DNA of 64,000 nucleotides from contig ML769607.1 in the NCBI GenBank assembly GCA_009733575.1, positions 1 through 64,000 of the forward strand, given 5' to 3'. The position numbers and the translations under genes are program-made. This stretch comes from Gymnopus androsaceus JB14 (lineage: Eukaryota > Basidiomycota > Agaricomycetes > Agaricales > Omphalotaceae). Shown piece after piece: positions 22,729-35,417 of the stretch. Below the pieces are notes generated by a model. The model saw nothing but the letters and a program-made list of their open reading frames with translations. It did not search any database and had not been told where the DNA came from. The first letter of the stretch is position 1. The number at the start of each line of letters is the position of its first letter.

Positions 22729-22923
22729 ATGCCTCACCGCTATCACAGCTCTCCCTCAGTTAGTAACTTTGCGGCGGCTCATAAGCCCAAAAGACTGGTA
22801 TACAGATCCCAAGACTGTGTACGGCGAGTAGAGGCTCCGGCGAAGTTAATCGAATCCATCGAAAGATACGGTGGCGTATTCTTTGATCTAGCAGCTGTTG
22901 GAGTACTGTATCGAGGTGAGTAG
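22729..22923 (+). CDS. Hypothetical short ORF, 64 aa
   Basis: MPHRYHSSPSVSNFAAAHKP... starts in a CGACA-ATG context after a pyrimidine-rich leader. The donor-like GTGAGT at 22915 suggests it may be only a first exon, but I found no convincing next exon. Family not recognised. Confidence 0.35.
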   Translation: MPHRYHSSPSVSNFAAAHKPKRLVYRSQDCVRRVEAPAKLIESIERYGGVFFDLAAVGVLYRGE

Positions 22924-23582
22924 GAGTCAGATCTAGACCAGAGAAGGTGTTATAAGGATGGACTGTATTTCCTCTATGCGCGTATCTGAAAATCGATAAG
23001 TATAAGCCGATCCAGCTTAGTGGGGATAACCCAAGTCGAAATGCCAGAATTTGCACATTTCGCTCAAGGTACAAACCGAGCGCTCAGTTTCGTTGGCTCG
23101 ATGATCCATACGTACCACCTCCTATTTGATTAGCTGGCCAAATTCTGGGTGGCTGGACCGTCGGGTCCGCATTAAAGTAGATCGAATGTCACAGAGCTTG
23201 CTATAGTACTAGTACCATGATAATAGTAAATACGCCTCTAGATAGTTTCTTGTACTTTGGATTAGTGTCAAATCATAATAAAAATGACTTGCCGTCACTG
23301 TTTAGGTTTTAGATGCCATAGTCTATCATAATTCATCGTTGTATTAGTCTCGCGATTAAAATAGTAACCAACGATTGAACAAGCCTCAAGGTGCTCATGT
23401 CTAAATTGGGTCGGTCAAAGCGAGGAATATCGTTGATCGTATGAAACCCTCAGTATAACGCAATGTAAATTAGAAGTACCTGAGAGAAGTACATCGATTA
23501 AGCGTATGAATAAATGTGACTTAGGTCTATGGTATCTACTTTTGGGTATTTCTCCTTCTAAACACCTGGATAAGGAACCTTC
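22924..23582. other. Intergenic, nothing recognised
   Basis: No long frame with protein-like character; scattered AT-rich sequence. Confidence 0.4.
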
Positions 23583-23921
23583 CTATTCTACTCGACTTGA
23601 ATAGATTCTTCGTGTGTTGAGATATCCCAGAGCCTGTATAAGATTATTTTGCGAAGTTAGACCGATACATTCGAGATTCGTACGAAGTAACTGACCGGAT
23701 TTTTCAACAGGTTGACCAGAAGCTGGTTCTTCATTTGAGATATGACTCCCTTCCTCGAGTACGTCAGCAAGTTCGCCCTTCACCTTAGCGTCCCCAGCAG
23801 CAATAGTGGGAAGATGTATCGGTGGACCTTCACGGCACTGTTTGACAAGCCTAGAGAGAAAGAGAGAGATGCGTATGAGAAAAAAATGCAAGCAAAGAAA
23901 CTTGGTTGAGGAATGCTTACG
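23583..23921 (-). pseudogene. C-terminal part of host gene split by the 22-kb element
   Basis: An open frame of 111 codons with no start of its own. It begins right at the ACG/CGT target duplication, runs through a pyrimidine-rich stretch ending TCTCTCTAG (likely an intron end), and continues as an acidic tail (LVKQCREGPPIHLP ... ADVLEEG) to a stop at 23583. It is the missing end of the frame at 46250-47336 and is in the same phase when the element and one CGT are removed. Function unknown. Confidence 0.7.
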
Positions 23922-24310
23922 CACACCGCCAATCATTATGCTTCAGCCAGGCTGAAGCATAATGTGAAATGGTTAATTTCAATACATATATGAAATGTGA
24001 TTTTTCAGAGTACTACGGAAATAATATACTCCATTAAACAAACGAAATAAAAATTTTCAGACCATCTGAAGTGGGAAGCTTCAGCCAGGGTCCGAAACCT
24101 ATTGTTTCGGACAGAAGCCGAAACAATTACCTTTAACCGGGCTGAAAGTCTACCCGAAAAGGTATATTTCACCAACTAGGCAAAGCATTCCATTTCAGCA
24201 GCCTTTTCAGGGCAATGCTGAAATGACAAAGTTCATCTACGTGGCGGCCAAGCGGCAGCGTAGCGTACTCCGTAGCATACACCGAAGTGTGTAGCGGAAG
24301 CTGGTGGAAA
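23922..24310 (+). repeat. Left terminal inverted repeat with hairpin end
   Basis: TTATGCTTCAGCC-AGGCTGAAGCATAA forms a near-perfect palindrome 12 bp inside the end. Many TTTCAGC/GCTGAAA and CCGAAAC motifs follow. Inverted partner of 45880-46249. Confidence 0.85.
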
Positions 24311-24599
24311 TACTTCATATATAAACATTTAGAAGTACTACATTATACATACACCAAATGTTTTATTAGATTCAAATATCTACACGGAAAGCCTATTGAA
24401 AAAATGCTGGAATCTTCTATTCTCAAAACGGAATAGGAGCTGCTAGTCACGGTTTCGATCCATCTTCCACCAGACATCAAGGCCACTTTTTAATAAAGGT
24501 TGATCGATGCGTGTTCGTCAGATCTGCTACGAGAGTCAGCAAAGGCTTGAAACGAAGAACAGACACGGATGGGTGTGGAGCAGACACTCACATAGTAGA

Positions 24600-27500
24600 C
24601 ATGTTACTCGTCAATTTTATTGACACCTCGGTTGGTGGGACTGACAAACACCATGGCATATTTTTTTGAAGAGCTGCCGCATATCCTTGCCCAAATCGGT
24701 GGCTATGATCATGCGAGCGCGACGAGAGACCAACACCCTGCACGGAGTCGAGGACACCCAGCCAGAGCCAGAGCCCAATCGCAAGGTACAGCCCTCCATA
24801 CGCAATACCCGAAGTACCCCAAAGGATCTGTAACAAGAACGATTCGTAAGAGCGTTCATTAGATGGGCGGTCGCCGCAATACGCACATGGCACCATCTTG
24901 GCGCACCCAGTCCCACCGCAAATATAGGCAGAAGCCACGTGTGTGTTTTACTGAAATGGGTCAAAACGAAGAGCATGAGGGACCAGACACCAATAAAGAA
25001 GGCGAGAACAAGAAGTAGGATTTGCCATGTCGGAAGTTCAGAGTTCCACAAGAAGTGCCAGTTCTGACCGTAGGGCTAAACATATGAATCTATCAGTTAG
25101 AGCTGCAACGAATACTGCTGAAAGTACTTACACCACTGAGCCAGTAGCTTTGCAAAACGACCGAAACGAGGAACCAAATGACAATCCTTCGGCGGAAAAG
25201 TGTTCTCAGGAAATTGGGGACCTTGGGAGGGGTTTGTCGGTAATAATCTACAGTGATACAGTGTTATAGAGTTGGCGAAATCAGGGAACAAGTGAATGGC
25301 ATACCAGGAAGGCCATAAAGAAGAAGGAAGAAGAATAGAAGCATAGAATGGACAACGACCACACGGCAACACAGATCCAAGGTGGTGTATAGTTAACAGC
25401 TTCGGTATTGAGCTTATAACCCCAATACCAAAGAGCCGCGACCCAAAGCTGCTGAGATCCTTGCACAATACACGCCCGCAGCATCCAAACTTCCGTCCCA
25501 GCACCCTGAAATTTATTTCAGTTTCTTTTACCTGGAAAGCGTTTGCATTAGCAGCTTACTGCTTCTTCACCGAAGTTGAGACCAAAAACCATGAAGGCAG
25601 CCGCAGAAGCAACCGTGTAACACCACGTCGCAATGTTGGACAAAATCTTATATGATGGATTTAGAGCGGTAGAAACCGAGTAGAAACAGAGGGCAATCCG
25701 ATGAGGAAAAACGCGACACCGAAGAAGATCCATGGGGCAGAAAGAACATAGCGTTGATACTGCGTCAATGGAAGTCTTCCATGCGCTGCCGCCATTCAAC
25801 AACCGGGAACCTTTGCACAGCAGAGCGAGCACGGAGATTTGCGCGCTCCTCAGTAGACTTGAGAGCCATTTTGATGGTTTTCGTCAATTGTGATAACATA
25901 TGAGCCGTCGAACTGGATTCCATGGGGAACCACTAGAACATGCGTGTGTAAGAAATAAACCAATGAAAAGGGTATACAAAACTTTTCCAAGCCGGCATAA
26001 GACCTAATCCTCCAAGACGAGAACCCACACCCAGAGCACCCTTGCGAACAAATTCAACTGCCACCAAACTGAATGGCTCATCATGAGAAGGAATGAGTGC
26101 AAAGTCTGCACTGCTGAACAAGAACTGAGGAAGAGCAGTGAACTCTGCTTTCGAGAACACGGGATCAGGATACAATTCCAATCAAGCGAGCCAGCTTCTC
26201 CGACGCGAAACAACCATATAAAACAATAACAGGTCCAACAGTAATGAGCTGGATAGAGGGGCGCTTCTCCAATCTATCCAAAGAGAGGTAAGAGCATGGA
26301 ACACGCAGTGAAACAGACGACTTACAACAAGGGCATAACATCAGCAATAAGATTAACACCTTTCTGCTTGGACCAATGACTAACGAACACAAATAGATCA
26401 GACTTAGGATCCTGCTTCAGTCCTGCCCATTCCTGAGCTTGTCGCTTGTTTTCAGGGCGAGCGGATTTGGCGACATGATCAACTTCGACTTCCTTTCGTC
26501 CAAGGCAGCGATATCAGTAGGATCAGGGTTGGGAAGCGAGTCCACATGCTTCAAAGTCCATAGAGCAGGATAACGGGCCCAACTACGTTTTCCATACTTG
26601 TCAGAAACACAGGCGACACCGATACTCTTTTGGTGCACACTAATGAAACAGGCAGCGGCATGCAACAGATTGAACGTGTTCCCGAATTGGACGTATTTTG
26701 TGCAATGTTCCTTGCTGATATTGAATGCCAAGCAGATCTCTTTCATCTCCTCCTTGGTACGCAGAGGCCAGAGACCTTGGAACTCAGCATTATGCGAAAA
26801 AAGACAGACTGGGAGGACTTGAGGAAGGAGATGGGAGCTAGTGCACCGTGGTAGTCATTGACGTGATATATATTGACGGTGGGGTTTCGGCAAACTGTGG
26901 CAGCAATTGCTTAGTTCCATGTCGAATAGAAGATGGCGGAGCTAAGATCGTCCATGCGAGCGGGATAGGGATCCGCCTTGGTCTGAGCACGGAAGACAGG
27001 ACTATTGAGGATCACATAGGTGATGTTATCCAAGACGTGCGTCTCAACCTCGATCAGGTATGGCTCTCCAAATATAATGACTTCGATAGGTTCGGCGGGA
27101 TCACTTGCAGGGTATTCAATGTCCTTGACCTTGGGCACGACCCATAACAAGTCGACATCCGACATCGCTTTACCGATCAGACTCGACATGACACCAAGCC
27201 CACCAATCTTGACCTTCAGTTTCCAATCGATGATCTCGTACTCCAGGGTGGCAATAAGGACTTTTCTACGCTTGCTTTTATCCTCAGGCCAGCTTATAAT
27301 ATCGCTATGATGTTTATGACTGAAGAACTTCTTCTCAGACTTCTTCTCGGATATGGCGGCGCCGTCTTTGGAGTCGGATGATTTCCTCCAAAGATTGGGA
27401 AATAGTTGGTTTTGGCTTTAACACCATATTAATTGTACCTGATGCCGTAGAAGGACCACATGAAGATGAGAACAGCGAGAGTTCCGGTAATGAGGGGGAT

Positions 27501-30500
27501 GGAGACAAGCAGCGCGTACGTGGTAGCGCCAATGCCTTCTCAACCCCAAGGTGCAAGGTACCAGGTTATGGTACTGCCATTGACGTACACCATCCACGAG
27601 AGATGGGGCTTGGGAGGGGCTGACATGTTCAGGTAATTGGTGGCTTCAGTGTTTGGCGGCAAACAATCAAGAACACCATCACTATTGACGTCGCCATAAT
27701 AGAAGTCGTCCGATTCATCCCATACGTGGACTTGGAAGTATGGTGGGCCAGTAGTACATGAACAACCATCCCCGACCTGCGAGAATGTGTTTGCTATGCC
27801 TTGATTGTCGCCCCATTCGTTGAAAACACCAGTGGCAATAAATTGAGGGACGCGACGGGTAAACCCAGACCAGCCATAGTCAGCATGCACTGCATGTGTA
27901 CTGGATAGCGCAAGCGCACTCCAATCTATGAAATAGTAAGCAATCAGAAAGAAGACCATTGGCAAAAACATACATTGCACCATGATATGATCTCCATCCC
28001 GGAACAGATCCGCGTCTGCAAAGAATGTTGTTTTGACCATCGTCGTGTCTTCCCAAGTAGTCCAGCTGGTCCAATTCTGGCCGAAATTCCACGAATATCG
28101 GAACATATCAGTGCCAATGGCTGTATGGGTGAAGATGTAGTCGTCTCCACTTTTAGTGAGGGAGGAGCTGTTGTAGTCACTCTCGGGGAATACCATGACG
28201 TTAGTCAAGAGTCCCTTGCGTAGCAGCACCGTGTCAACAGCCTAAAAGATGGTCAGTACAATTTTGGATTATCTCGGGAGACAACATACTCCAGTAGAAA
28301 TACCACCAGTTGAGGAAGGCTTGTTCAGCGTTATAGTCAAGATACCATCTGGGAAATTGGTGAGCGTCGCGTTCCAGACCCACGTCGTATGGGAGACTCC
28401 TTGTACTATGACATTGGCCGAGCTGGTCATATTTCCACAGCTGACATTGCTAATTGTCGGCACAGATCCAGTACTCGAAGTTGACATGTTCATCGAAATG
28501 CTGTTGGTTACACCACTACAGTCCATTTCTGTATTGAATTCGAAAGAAATGTCAACGCTGGTGCCACTAGTCTCACTGTTTGGCCAGGGGTGAAAGCGGT
28601 GAGAGCAGGAAGGGGAGCAATCCAGTTGGCCACCGGAACCAAGGCTTTGAATCCGTAGCCATCCATAGTGACGCTGCCCAAACATCCAGCGTATGGAGGT
28701 GCATTATCATCAAAGAAAGATTTTCCGGATTCCTCAAGAATGTAAGTCTCGTAAGGATAGAAAAGATTCTGGACGATAACTTCAGCTTGATAAGGAGACG
28801 AAATCCAGGAGCCATTATCACAGGGTAGGTCCAAGTAATGGTCGAATTTTCATTGCTGTAAAGCATCCAGACCACACTGGTGTCGCTCCCCGTCAGGTTT
28901 TGTGCTCCCGTCATCTCGGAGCGAGAAACAGACCAGAGACCCATTTCCATCACAGTACCATTGGAACCTTCACGCTGTATATATTCGGTCCAATTTCCAA
29001 GCTGAGTCAAAAGATAGCTATCCTGAAGAGCAGCATACTGAGTCCGCAGGTAGTTATATTGAGCGAATAAATGACGAGAGTCTGCGGTTGGATCAAAATG
29101 GTCAAGAGTGCTCCAGTCATCGTAGCAGCCAAGTGCTGACTTGTCGAGGGGCATATTGAAGTACTGGTCTGATCCTAGCTGGTAGCATCCATGACGTTTC
29201 CATGCCTGGTTTGCAACCATAGATTGACGTCTATCTCGAATATTAGTTCTTGAAGGTCATGACTAGGAAGAAACCCCTCACCCATAGAGATAATTGTTTG
29301 CAGTGTCATCATATGCATAAGAAGGCTTGCTCCTCTCCATAGTAGTACTGCGAAGAGACATGAGCAAGTTGAGGGCTTGAAAAAAAAAGAAGAAAAAAAA
29401 GGAGCGTACCATGACCAGACCAGGCATTACTAACAATGTTATGAATGTTTCGAGGGCAGAACGCTGAGTACCATTGGCCAAGCTAGGCCATCTGAACAAG
29501 TCGAAATTGCTGGTACCGTACATATGACGAGGGTCCAATTCATTGGTTTGAGAATTGATAAAGTCGTTATCCACGAAGATCTTGCTCCAGGCAGTGATGA
29601 AGTTGGTGTCAACCTCGTAGGCTACCGCGAGATTACCGTCCATTCCCAAGAACCGAGTGAGAGCTCGATATATGGAATAATGGAAGGCACAACCATCCAG
29701 CGCCACATTGCCTTCATCTCGCAAAAAGAATGAAGACTCGGAAGAAGTCAGATTGCCTGCAGCGTTAATGTTGGTTGGCCATTGGGTGGGAGAAAGACCT
29801 CAACCACTGGAAAAAAGAAATGAGAAATATATATTTAGACTTAATCCAAGACTGCTCACAGGTAGATTGAACCAAAGGTGTCTCCCCCTGTAACTTCACC
29901 AGGAATGTAGAAATTATCCTTCCCGAGATTAGATGCACATTTACAAGTAGCGGTCGCCCACGATAGCGAACAGTAACTAACCAAACCTAAGTGGCCTTAT
30001 TGATACAGATAGCGTCAATATCCAGCGTGGTGATAACCATGCAGGAGAAGGTGGACAGCCTGTCCAGGACTGACGTTTTCCACTCGCGAAGTCGATCCTG
30101 AATGGAGGCAAACTTTGATAGCTCACGCTGCCAGTCCGGGTGGCACCAACAATAAATTTGGGAATAATGGTGCCATCATTGTCCCAGAAGGTTGGATAAA
30201 CACATGAATTGTTTTGGGTGTTGATAATCTGAGTACATAGGACATGTTCATCAACAAGATAAGAAAGGTGAAGTGAATAGCCTTACTTCAAAATCCTTGT
30301 ATGCAGTAAAATTCCAAGGCATGTAGGACGGAAGTACCCATTCTGTGTCGTACTCATTGATAGAGAAGGGAGCACTCATGTTCAGGAATCTTGAGAGACG
30401 TCCGAAGCACGTACAAGAAAAACGGTAGACTGACTAACCCTGTGAAACCCAAGAGGTCGGACATTGTACCCACTGTCAAGTCGGCCATAAAGTACATTCC

Positions 30501-30845
30501 GCAAGCATGAATTTCATCAATAGTTGCGACCCAGTCATCCCATGTTCCCCAATGCAGATCGAGGACGGTCATGTCGAGAGGGGAATAACCTGCATAGATA
30601 TAAGAAAACACCATAGGAGTCTCGTTCAAAAACTCACTGTCAGCTTGCCATATCATGTTGAGGAAAGGAGTACCAGCCACGTAAATTACTTTGATACCCA
30701 TGCCTTGAAGGTAGTCGAAGCGAGAAACGAGACCTTTGAGATCACCCCCAAAGCGAAGCTGAGTTTCCCTATATTCCCATTCGTAGATAGTGCCAAAAAA
30801 GTCATTGTTGGAGGGGTCACCGTCTGCCCACTTGTCAAGGAGGAT
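24600..30845 (-). pseudogene. ags1: Alpha-1,3-glucan synthase relic (5'-truncated)
   Basis: Ags-type enzymes make cell-wall alpha-1,3-glucan at the plasma membrane. Order on the minus strand: GH13 amylase-like part (DGDPSNND, GGDLKGL, FDYLQGMGIK near 30700; DGCAFHYSIYRALTRFLGMDG near 29650; HFDPTADSR near 29090), beta-rich linker, TM segment near 27500, GT5 glycogen-synthase-like part (KYGKRSWARYP near 26580, [16 protein letters not shown] near 26090), then multi-spanning C-terminus (FSKTHTWLLPIFAVGLGAPRW near 24930). Introns are retained. It is broken: the signal peptide and first residues are missing, there is a 1-nt frameshift near 26505, a TGA at 25767-25769 in DFH-R-RS (CGA to TGA), and the 3' end after GVLDSVQGVG is lost. 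It joins directly to an Spt6 piece at its 5' end. Confidence 0.9.
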
Positions 30846-31235
30846 GCTCGTCCATGTAATACGAGTCATCAACCCCAAGACGATTGTAGGAAGCGGTCAG
30901 AGAGTTTCGTCTTTCAAGGAGAGAGCGGTACTTCTGTCCAAGAGCATAGATGCGCCATAAATCTGGGAGGGAGAGGAGTTCTTGCCGGGGAGAGTGGGTG
31001 TCGTTGATATCAAAGTGGGATATGTAATCACGCCTGTGCGTCCAGATATAGGGAACCTCATACTCATCGACGAACATGGACTGGAGTGCAAAAGTGACTG
31101 CCATTACAAGCTCTCCTTGGAGATGCTAACATGAGCCATCAGCACTGAAGAACTGTTTGTTTGTCGGTTGATAGACGGAGGGCAACCCATCGAGCTCCAT
31201 CTTTGTTGATATCTTCGGTGGTTAGAGTTTGATGA
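30838..31235 (-). pseudogene. spt6: SPT6 transcription elongation factor fragment
   Basis: Encodes MFVDEYEVPYIWTHRRDYI, then ELLSLPDLWRIYALGQKYRSL and SYNRLGVDDSYY, the hallmark segment of Spt6 (histone chaperone/elongation factor) just before its helix-hairpin-helix core. Only about 120 residues are present. The piece ends at about 30845 and the next bases encode alpha-glucan synthase in the same strand, a chimeric junction. Upstream TAG/TGA interruptions show that it is not a gene. Confidence 0.85.
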
Positions 31236-31399
31236 AGGGATATGCTTGCAGCGTAGGGGAAGGAAGAGGTTGACACCTCATACGTTCCGGTGTGTCCTGA
31301 GCTCGAATGAGATTGTCATCCTCGGTCAGCAGATGTTCGCTGGTTCAAAGACCTAAGGGGACGTTAAAAGAGAAAAACAAAATTAGCGTAGAGATATAC

Positions 31400-32242
31400 G
31401 AACGTTATGAAAGGACATGTCTCTCTTGTTCGAATTCTTCATCGTCAGCGACTAGAGCCCAGCAATCTCGTCAAAAACTTGTTGTCGCCCGAATTAAGCT
31501 GATAGTTCCCGAGCCAGTAATCATGTGTAAAACCATGAAGGAAGTCGGGATCTTTGAGGATGATGGTTCGATACACTGCAGTTCGTCCAGAGAGACAGGG
31601 TAGCCTGCTGTCGATGTGTGTCGCACATGCAATCTCAATGTTCCAGATGGAAAGTCTGAACATGGCGAACATTTCCCATATCGTCATCATTTCCCCTACA
31701 GAGTATACACGCTGGCTGGTACTGACTCTACAGACCTTCTGGTCCTCGAAGCAGGCCAAAATGTAAGTAAGTAACGTGGGTGGTGGCCAAATAGCATCGT
31801 CATCAGCGAACACGATAATGTTGGTCGTCATGTTTCTAATCCCATGGCTCATTTATAGTCTTGTGTTGGCAAATGGCACCGTCAAAACGCGTAGTCGCTC
31901 TGGATCAACAGCATTGGTCCGAGCATCGATAATAAGAACTTCCTTTGGTTCCCCGACTGGCCCTCGCCTGCATCTTGGGACCATAATAGTCACGTCTTCC
32001 TCGGCGATATAAGTCGGAATTTCTGGTAATGGGACTGGGCGATACGTGAACGAGGCTGCCAGACGAATGCAGTACCAAAGGTAGCAATAAAATCTCAAGG
32101 AAATCGTGAACTTTCGCGTAAAAAATAGCAAGGCAATTACACCAAATGATATAACTGAAAAACATCATTAGAAATGGAAATATCGGCTGTTGACTTCAGG
32201 AAAACTCACAAACAGGAAAGTTATCAGAGGTCAAGTAGAGCA
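31400..32242 (-). pseudogene. GT2 polysaccharide synthase (Cps1/hyaluronan-synthase-like) relic
   Basis: The start is at about 32242 (MLYLTSDNFPV), then a GTGAGT...TTTCAG intron, a TM helix (ISFGVIALLFF) and RPVPLPE. DVTIMVP follows, with about 25 residues missing before PKEVLIID, then ADDDAIWPP (the donor-binding DxD), SQRV, CLSGRTAVYRT and GFTHDYWLG. The frame has a TAA between FANTRL and GIRN, and it stops before the QxxRW motif. Such enzymes polymerise surface polysaccharide at the membrane. This copy is non-functional. Confidence 0.85.
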
Positions 32243-33261
32243 TCCCGAGTTTTAGGCAGACGGAGACCGCCGGCAACGGTTGGATAGAGAAAGGCTACAA
32301 CTTGGGATGGGGTGAAGGAAGAAAGCAAGAAAGAAGCGTAAAGTGGATTATGCGATCAGTTTGGCCCTGCTGGTAGAGAAAGTTGCAGCTGAGGGCAATT
32401 GGATGACATGAGTCGAGGCAGATGGAGGCAGCAGAACAACAATGAAGATCGTCGTAAAGCCGCTACATCTCCTCATGCTGTAAATGAATGTATTTTGTTA
32501 GTTTAACTATAACGAAAGGCAGTGCGCATGGGCTCACCTGAGAGCTCAATCCTCAGCACACCCTCCGAGAGAATAGAATGAATGGTTGGAAGCTCGCTAG
32601 CGTTGAACGCGAGCGAGAGATAAGGGGAGTAACAATCTTTCTGGTAGCCTTTTTGAAGGACTTTGGAGCCAAGAAGAAGCAATCTTTTTGTTTAAAAAGA
32701 TAATAAGCTATAATAATAAGTCGATCATGGGAGCTATACATTTTGACAATATAGTGACCTTATCTAGCTGACTTTAGCGCTCAAGTGTCAACTCTATCAT
32801 CTTCCCTTCTTTCTGGCATCAGTCATCCCCACCTTCCTTCCGCCCACTAGCTGCAAAACAAACCTTTTTCGCACTCGAATTATGTCGATTAGACATTCAA
32901 ACTTTGTATCGTACATGCTTGTAATCTTTTTCTCCATTTATAGTTGCGCTAACTTTCTTGCATTGTCTAGGAGAAACTCGAATGCCACAGAAATCATCAT
33001 ATTTCAGTCAAGTCTCTCCCTCTAAGTACTTGAACGATGTAACAAATACTTCCTACGGCACTCAGTGGTGCTTGACCAACGCACGTCATCTCCCTTTGTA
33101 TTCCTTGCAGTAATTCAAGCTTGGTATACCGCGGCGTACTTGGCAACACCGTGCTTCAAGCCACGTCTCTTACGTGTCATCATCCTAAAGGATAGGTGCT
33201 ACAGAGGCTCAGTGTAGTACGTATGCTTTTTTGGCTTCCATCCAATAAAATTTTTATATGA
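32243..33261. other. Non-coding stretch inside the 22-kb element
   Basis: No gene recognised; perhaps the former 5' flank of the GT2 piece, plus AT-rich sequence. Confidence 0.4.
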
Positions 33262-34160
33262 GTGGTTTTTATAGCTCAGCTACTCAGTTGGACTACGACT
33301 GCACGATGTAGAGACCTAAATTGGCCTCAAAACCCCGTCTCCTTGACCCAGTCATTGTCTTTGTTGCCGACTCTCTCTCACACCGACTCCGCTGCAGTCA
33401 TAATCCTTGTGTTTGGGTTCTGGGCTCAGCTTTCACTGCTCAACCTGTTGAAGCGCGGAGTCTCGACGACTGGAGAAGTGGAAGCTTGTAGGTTGAATAG
33501 TCTGCAGAAGTCGAGTTGGGATAACTTGCCTATCCATTCCTTCGTGCTACATGCAGGATTGGAGGTCCTCGGTAGCTCATATACTGCAGTTGGAATCACT
33601 CACATTGACGGCTGACCTCGACATTACAAATACATTCCGTTTCCTGTCATTGATCAGCATCTTCGAAACAACTTTGTCTCCCTACACCGCATCCACATCC
33701 CTCTCGTGCGCCCGCATGCTCTTCTAACCTACAATTTCACAACCCGCGCCCACATTCTCACTCACCCCAACACCCTGGTTCGCTCCGCCGCCCCCAGACA
33801 CACATCGTGTACTTGATCAGATTACACAGGAGAACAGGCTTGTTCTTGAACATGGTAATAGGATGTCTGGGAGGGACTAGATGTACAAGGAGCGCGCGCC
33901 TGCTTTTTGATGTCATCTGAGTCGCTATCCGCAATGATGCCCAGGATCAAACTCGGACGCAGTGGGGCTATACGTTCCCTCCTCATCGGATCCTGCATCC
34001 TTGCCGCACTTCTCTCTCAAGTCCAATTGCAATTCGTAGTCTCCAACGTTAACCCTACCTACGTCTCTCAGCCAGGTGAACTAGCCCCAACCAGCTATAA
34101 TCTCCAGCTCCAATCCCCACCCGATCGCAGAAAGTCTGGACTACGGTTGAGGTAGCCGAA
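33262..34160 (+). pseudogene. Unidentified decayed coding sequence
   Basis: Several frames with protein-like character follow one another with stops between them: ILVFGFWAQLSLLNLL near 33400, FRFLSLISIFETTLSPYT near 33645, and MPRIKLGRSGAIRS with a hydrophobic helix near 33940. This may be a membrane-protein relic. Source family not recognised. Confidence 0.35.
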
Positions 34161-34832
34161 ACCTGTCAAAGATGATTCAGTTTCAACCAGCGTCATTGAC
34201 TCTCTTGATGGGTAATTTGGATGCGGATAATGGAATATTAGGCGCAGGCATTACGGACGACCATGGTGTATGACCTGAATCTGTAATCGAGGAGTCGTTC
34301 TCCGTTTGCATCATCCTCGTCATCCTCGTCACTATCATTACCTCCTCAACCCGAATCACGATCCAAGTCTTTCAGATTGAATCCTTGTATACCATGTTTA
34401 TTCAATATACGACATTTACAAGGAGTCGGCCTTTCTCTGATTGACGACTTACGGGCCTCATTCAGCGTTCCCAGATCGTTCCCTTTCAGACGTTCGACCT
34501 TTGCCCAGGATGTTTTTGGGTACCCCAAGATGCTCTAACAATGATGAAGTCGGTATCGTACACGCATGCGGACGAACTTTGATTTGAGAACTGTCGGTTG
34601 ACTTTTTGGCTTTTTCGAGTTGTTCGTTCGCGGAGTATAATGTACGTCCACTGCAGTATTTCATTTCTGTCTTCACGAATACTGACCATCCTCTTTACAA
34701 AGGTCGTGCTATGATTTTAATACCACTGTGGAGTCCTGATTGTGTTTTACTGTGGCCACGACACTTCCACGACTTGATGCCATCTAGTATTTATACTGCA
34801 GCTACCCATATACATCTCTATCTCTCACAACA
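34161..34832. other. Unassigned sequence, possible minus-strand relic
   Basis: A minus-strand frame near 34440-34690 reads SLLEHLGVPKNILGKG and shifts frame soon after. It looks once-coding but I cannot name it. Confidence 0.3.
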
Positions 34833-35417
34833 ATGACTAGCATCAATCTATATCCAACCCTAGGCGGTTCTGACCCCATTTTCAACAGCATCTACAAAGA
34901 CAGCCAAGGAAAAGTGCAATATGTTGTTCGCACACCGACTAATCTCACAGGCATTGGTTGCATTACTACGATCTACAAATCAAAGGGAGCTCAAGTAGCC
35001 CCGAGTCAGTCTACTACTTCTCAGCAAGTTGATTATTGCAAGGATGAAGAACCAGCTAAAGAGAACGATAACGATAATGACCGCGGTAGTATCAACTTGG
35101 ACGAAACACCTGTTGTTACTGACACAACGGAGGAGGTCGTCCAACTTGAGGATTCTAGTATGGTCAAAGTTGGAGAGATTGCATGGAGTTTATTCAAAAG
35201 CTCGATGATAACCTTTGGAAATAAACCCGCACAGGAAGTAGATCGGTATTTTTCGAAAGGAGTCTTGGGGGTGGTGGGGAAGGCATCGAGCCTTTACCGG
35301 TCCCGACGGGAAAGAATACAGATGGGTTTTGGGATTTTATTAGTTATTGTAGCACTCCTGCTCACTCTACTTTACAGCTTATCATCAACAGCGGTACCAG
35401 TACCGGTACCGTCATAG
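34833..35417 (+). CDS. Hypothetical single-pass membrane protein, 194 aa
   Basis: MTSINLYPTLGGSDPIFN... with a polar acidic middle (KENDNDNDRG) and one C-terminal membrane helix (GFGILLVIVALLLTLLYSL), ending at 35417. The first 50 residues loosely recall DUF6593-type N-termini of basidiomycete small proteins. Downstream frames (FHCRKLILSNTPPGYLEIVPP) may be a lost C-terminus, so the ORF may be truncated. It lies inside the fragment-collecting element. Confidence 0.4.
   Translation: MTSINLYPTLGGSDPIFNSIYKDSQGKVQYVVRTPTNLTGIGCITTIYKSKGAQVAPSQSTTSQQVDYCKDEEPAKENDNDNDRGSINLDETPVVTDTTEEVVQLEDSSMVKVGEIAWSLFKSSMITFGNKPAQEVDRYFSKGVLGVVGKASSLYRSRRERIQMGFGILLVIVALLLTLLYSLSSTAVPVPVPS

Noticed and set aside
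24600..32242. A functional cell-wall polysaccharide gene cluster (glucan synthase plus GT2 synthase)
   Set aside because: Both genes are truncated and carry stops or frameshifts, and the neighbours are unrelated fragments, so the adjacency is a by-product of fragment capture.
33265..33320. tRNA-like TAGCTCAG...CAGTTGG
   Set aside because: No B box or acceptor pairing downstream.
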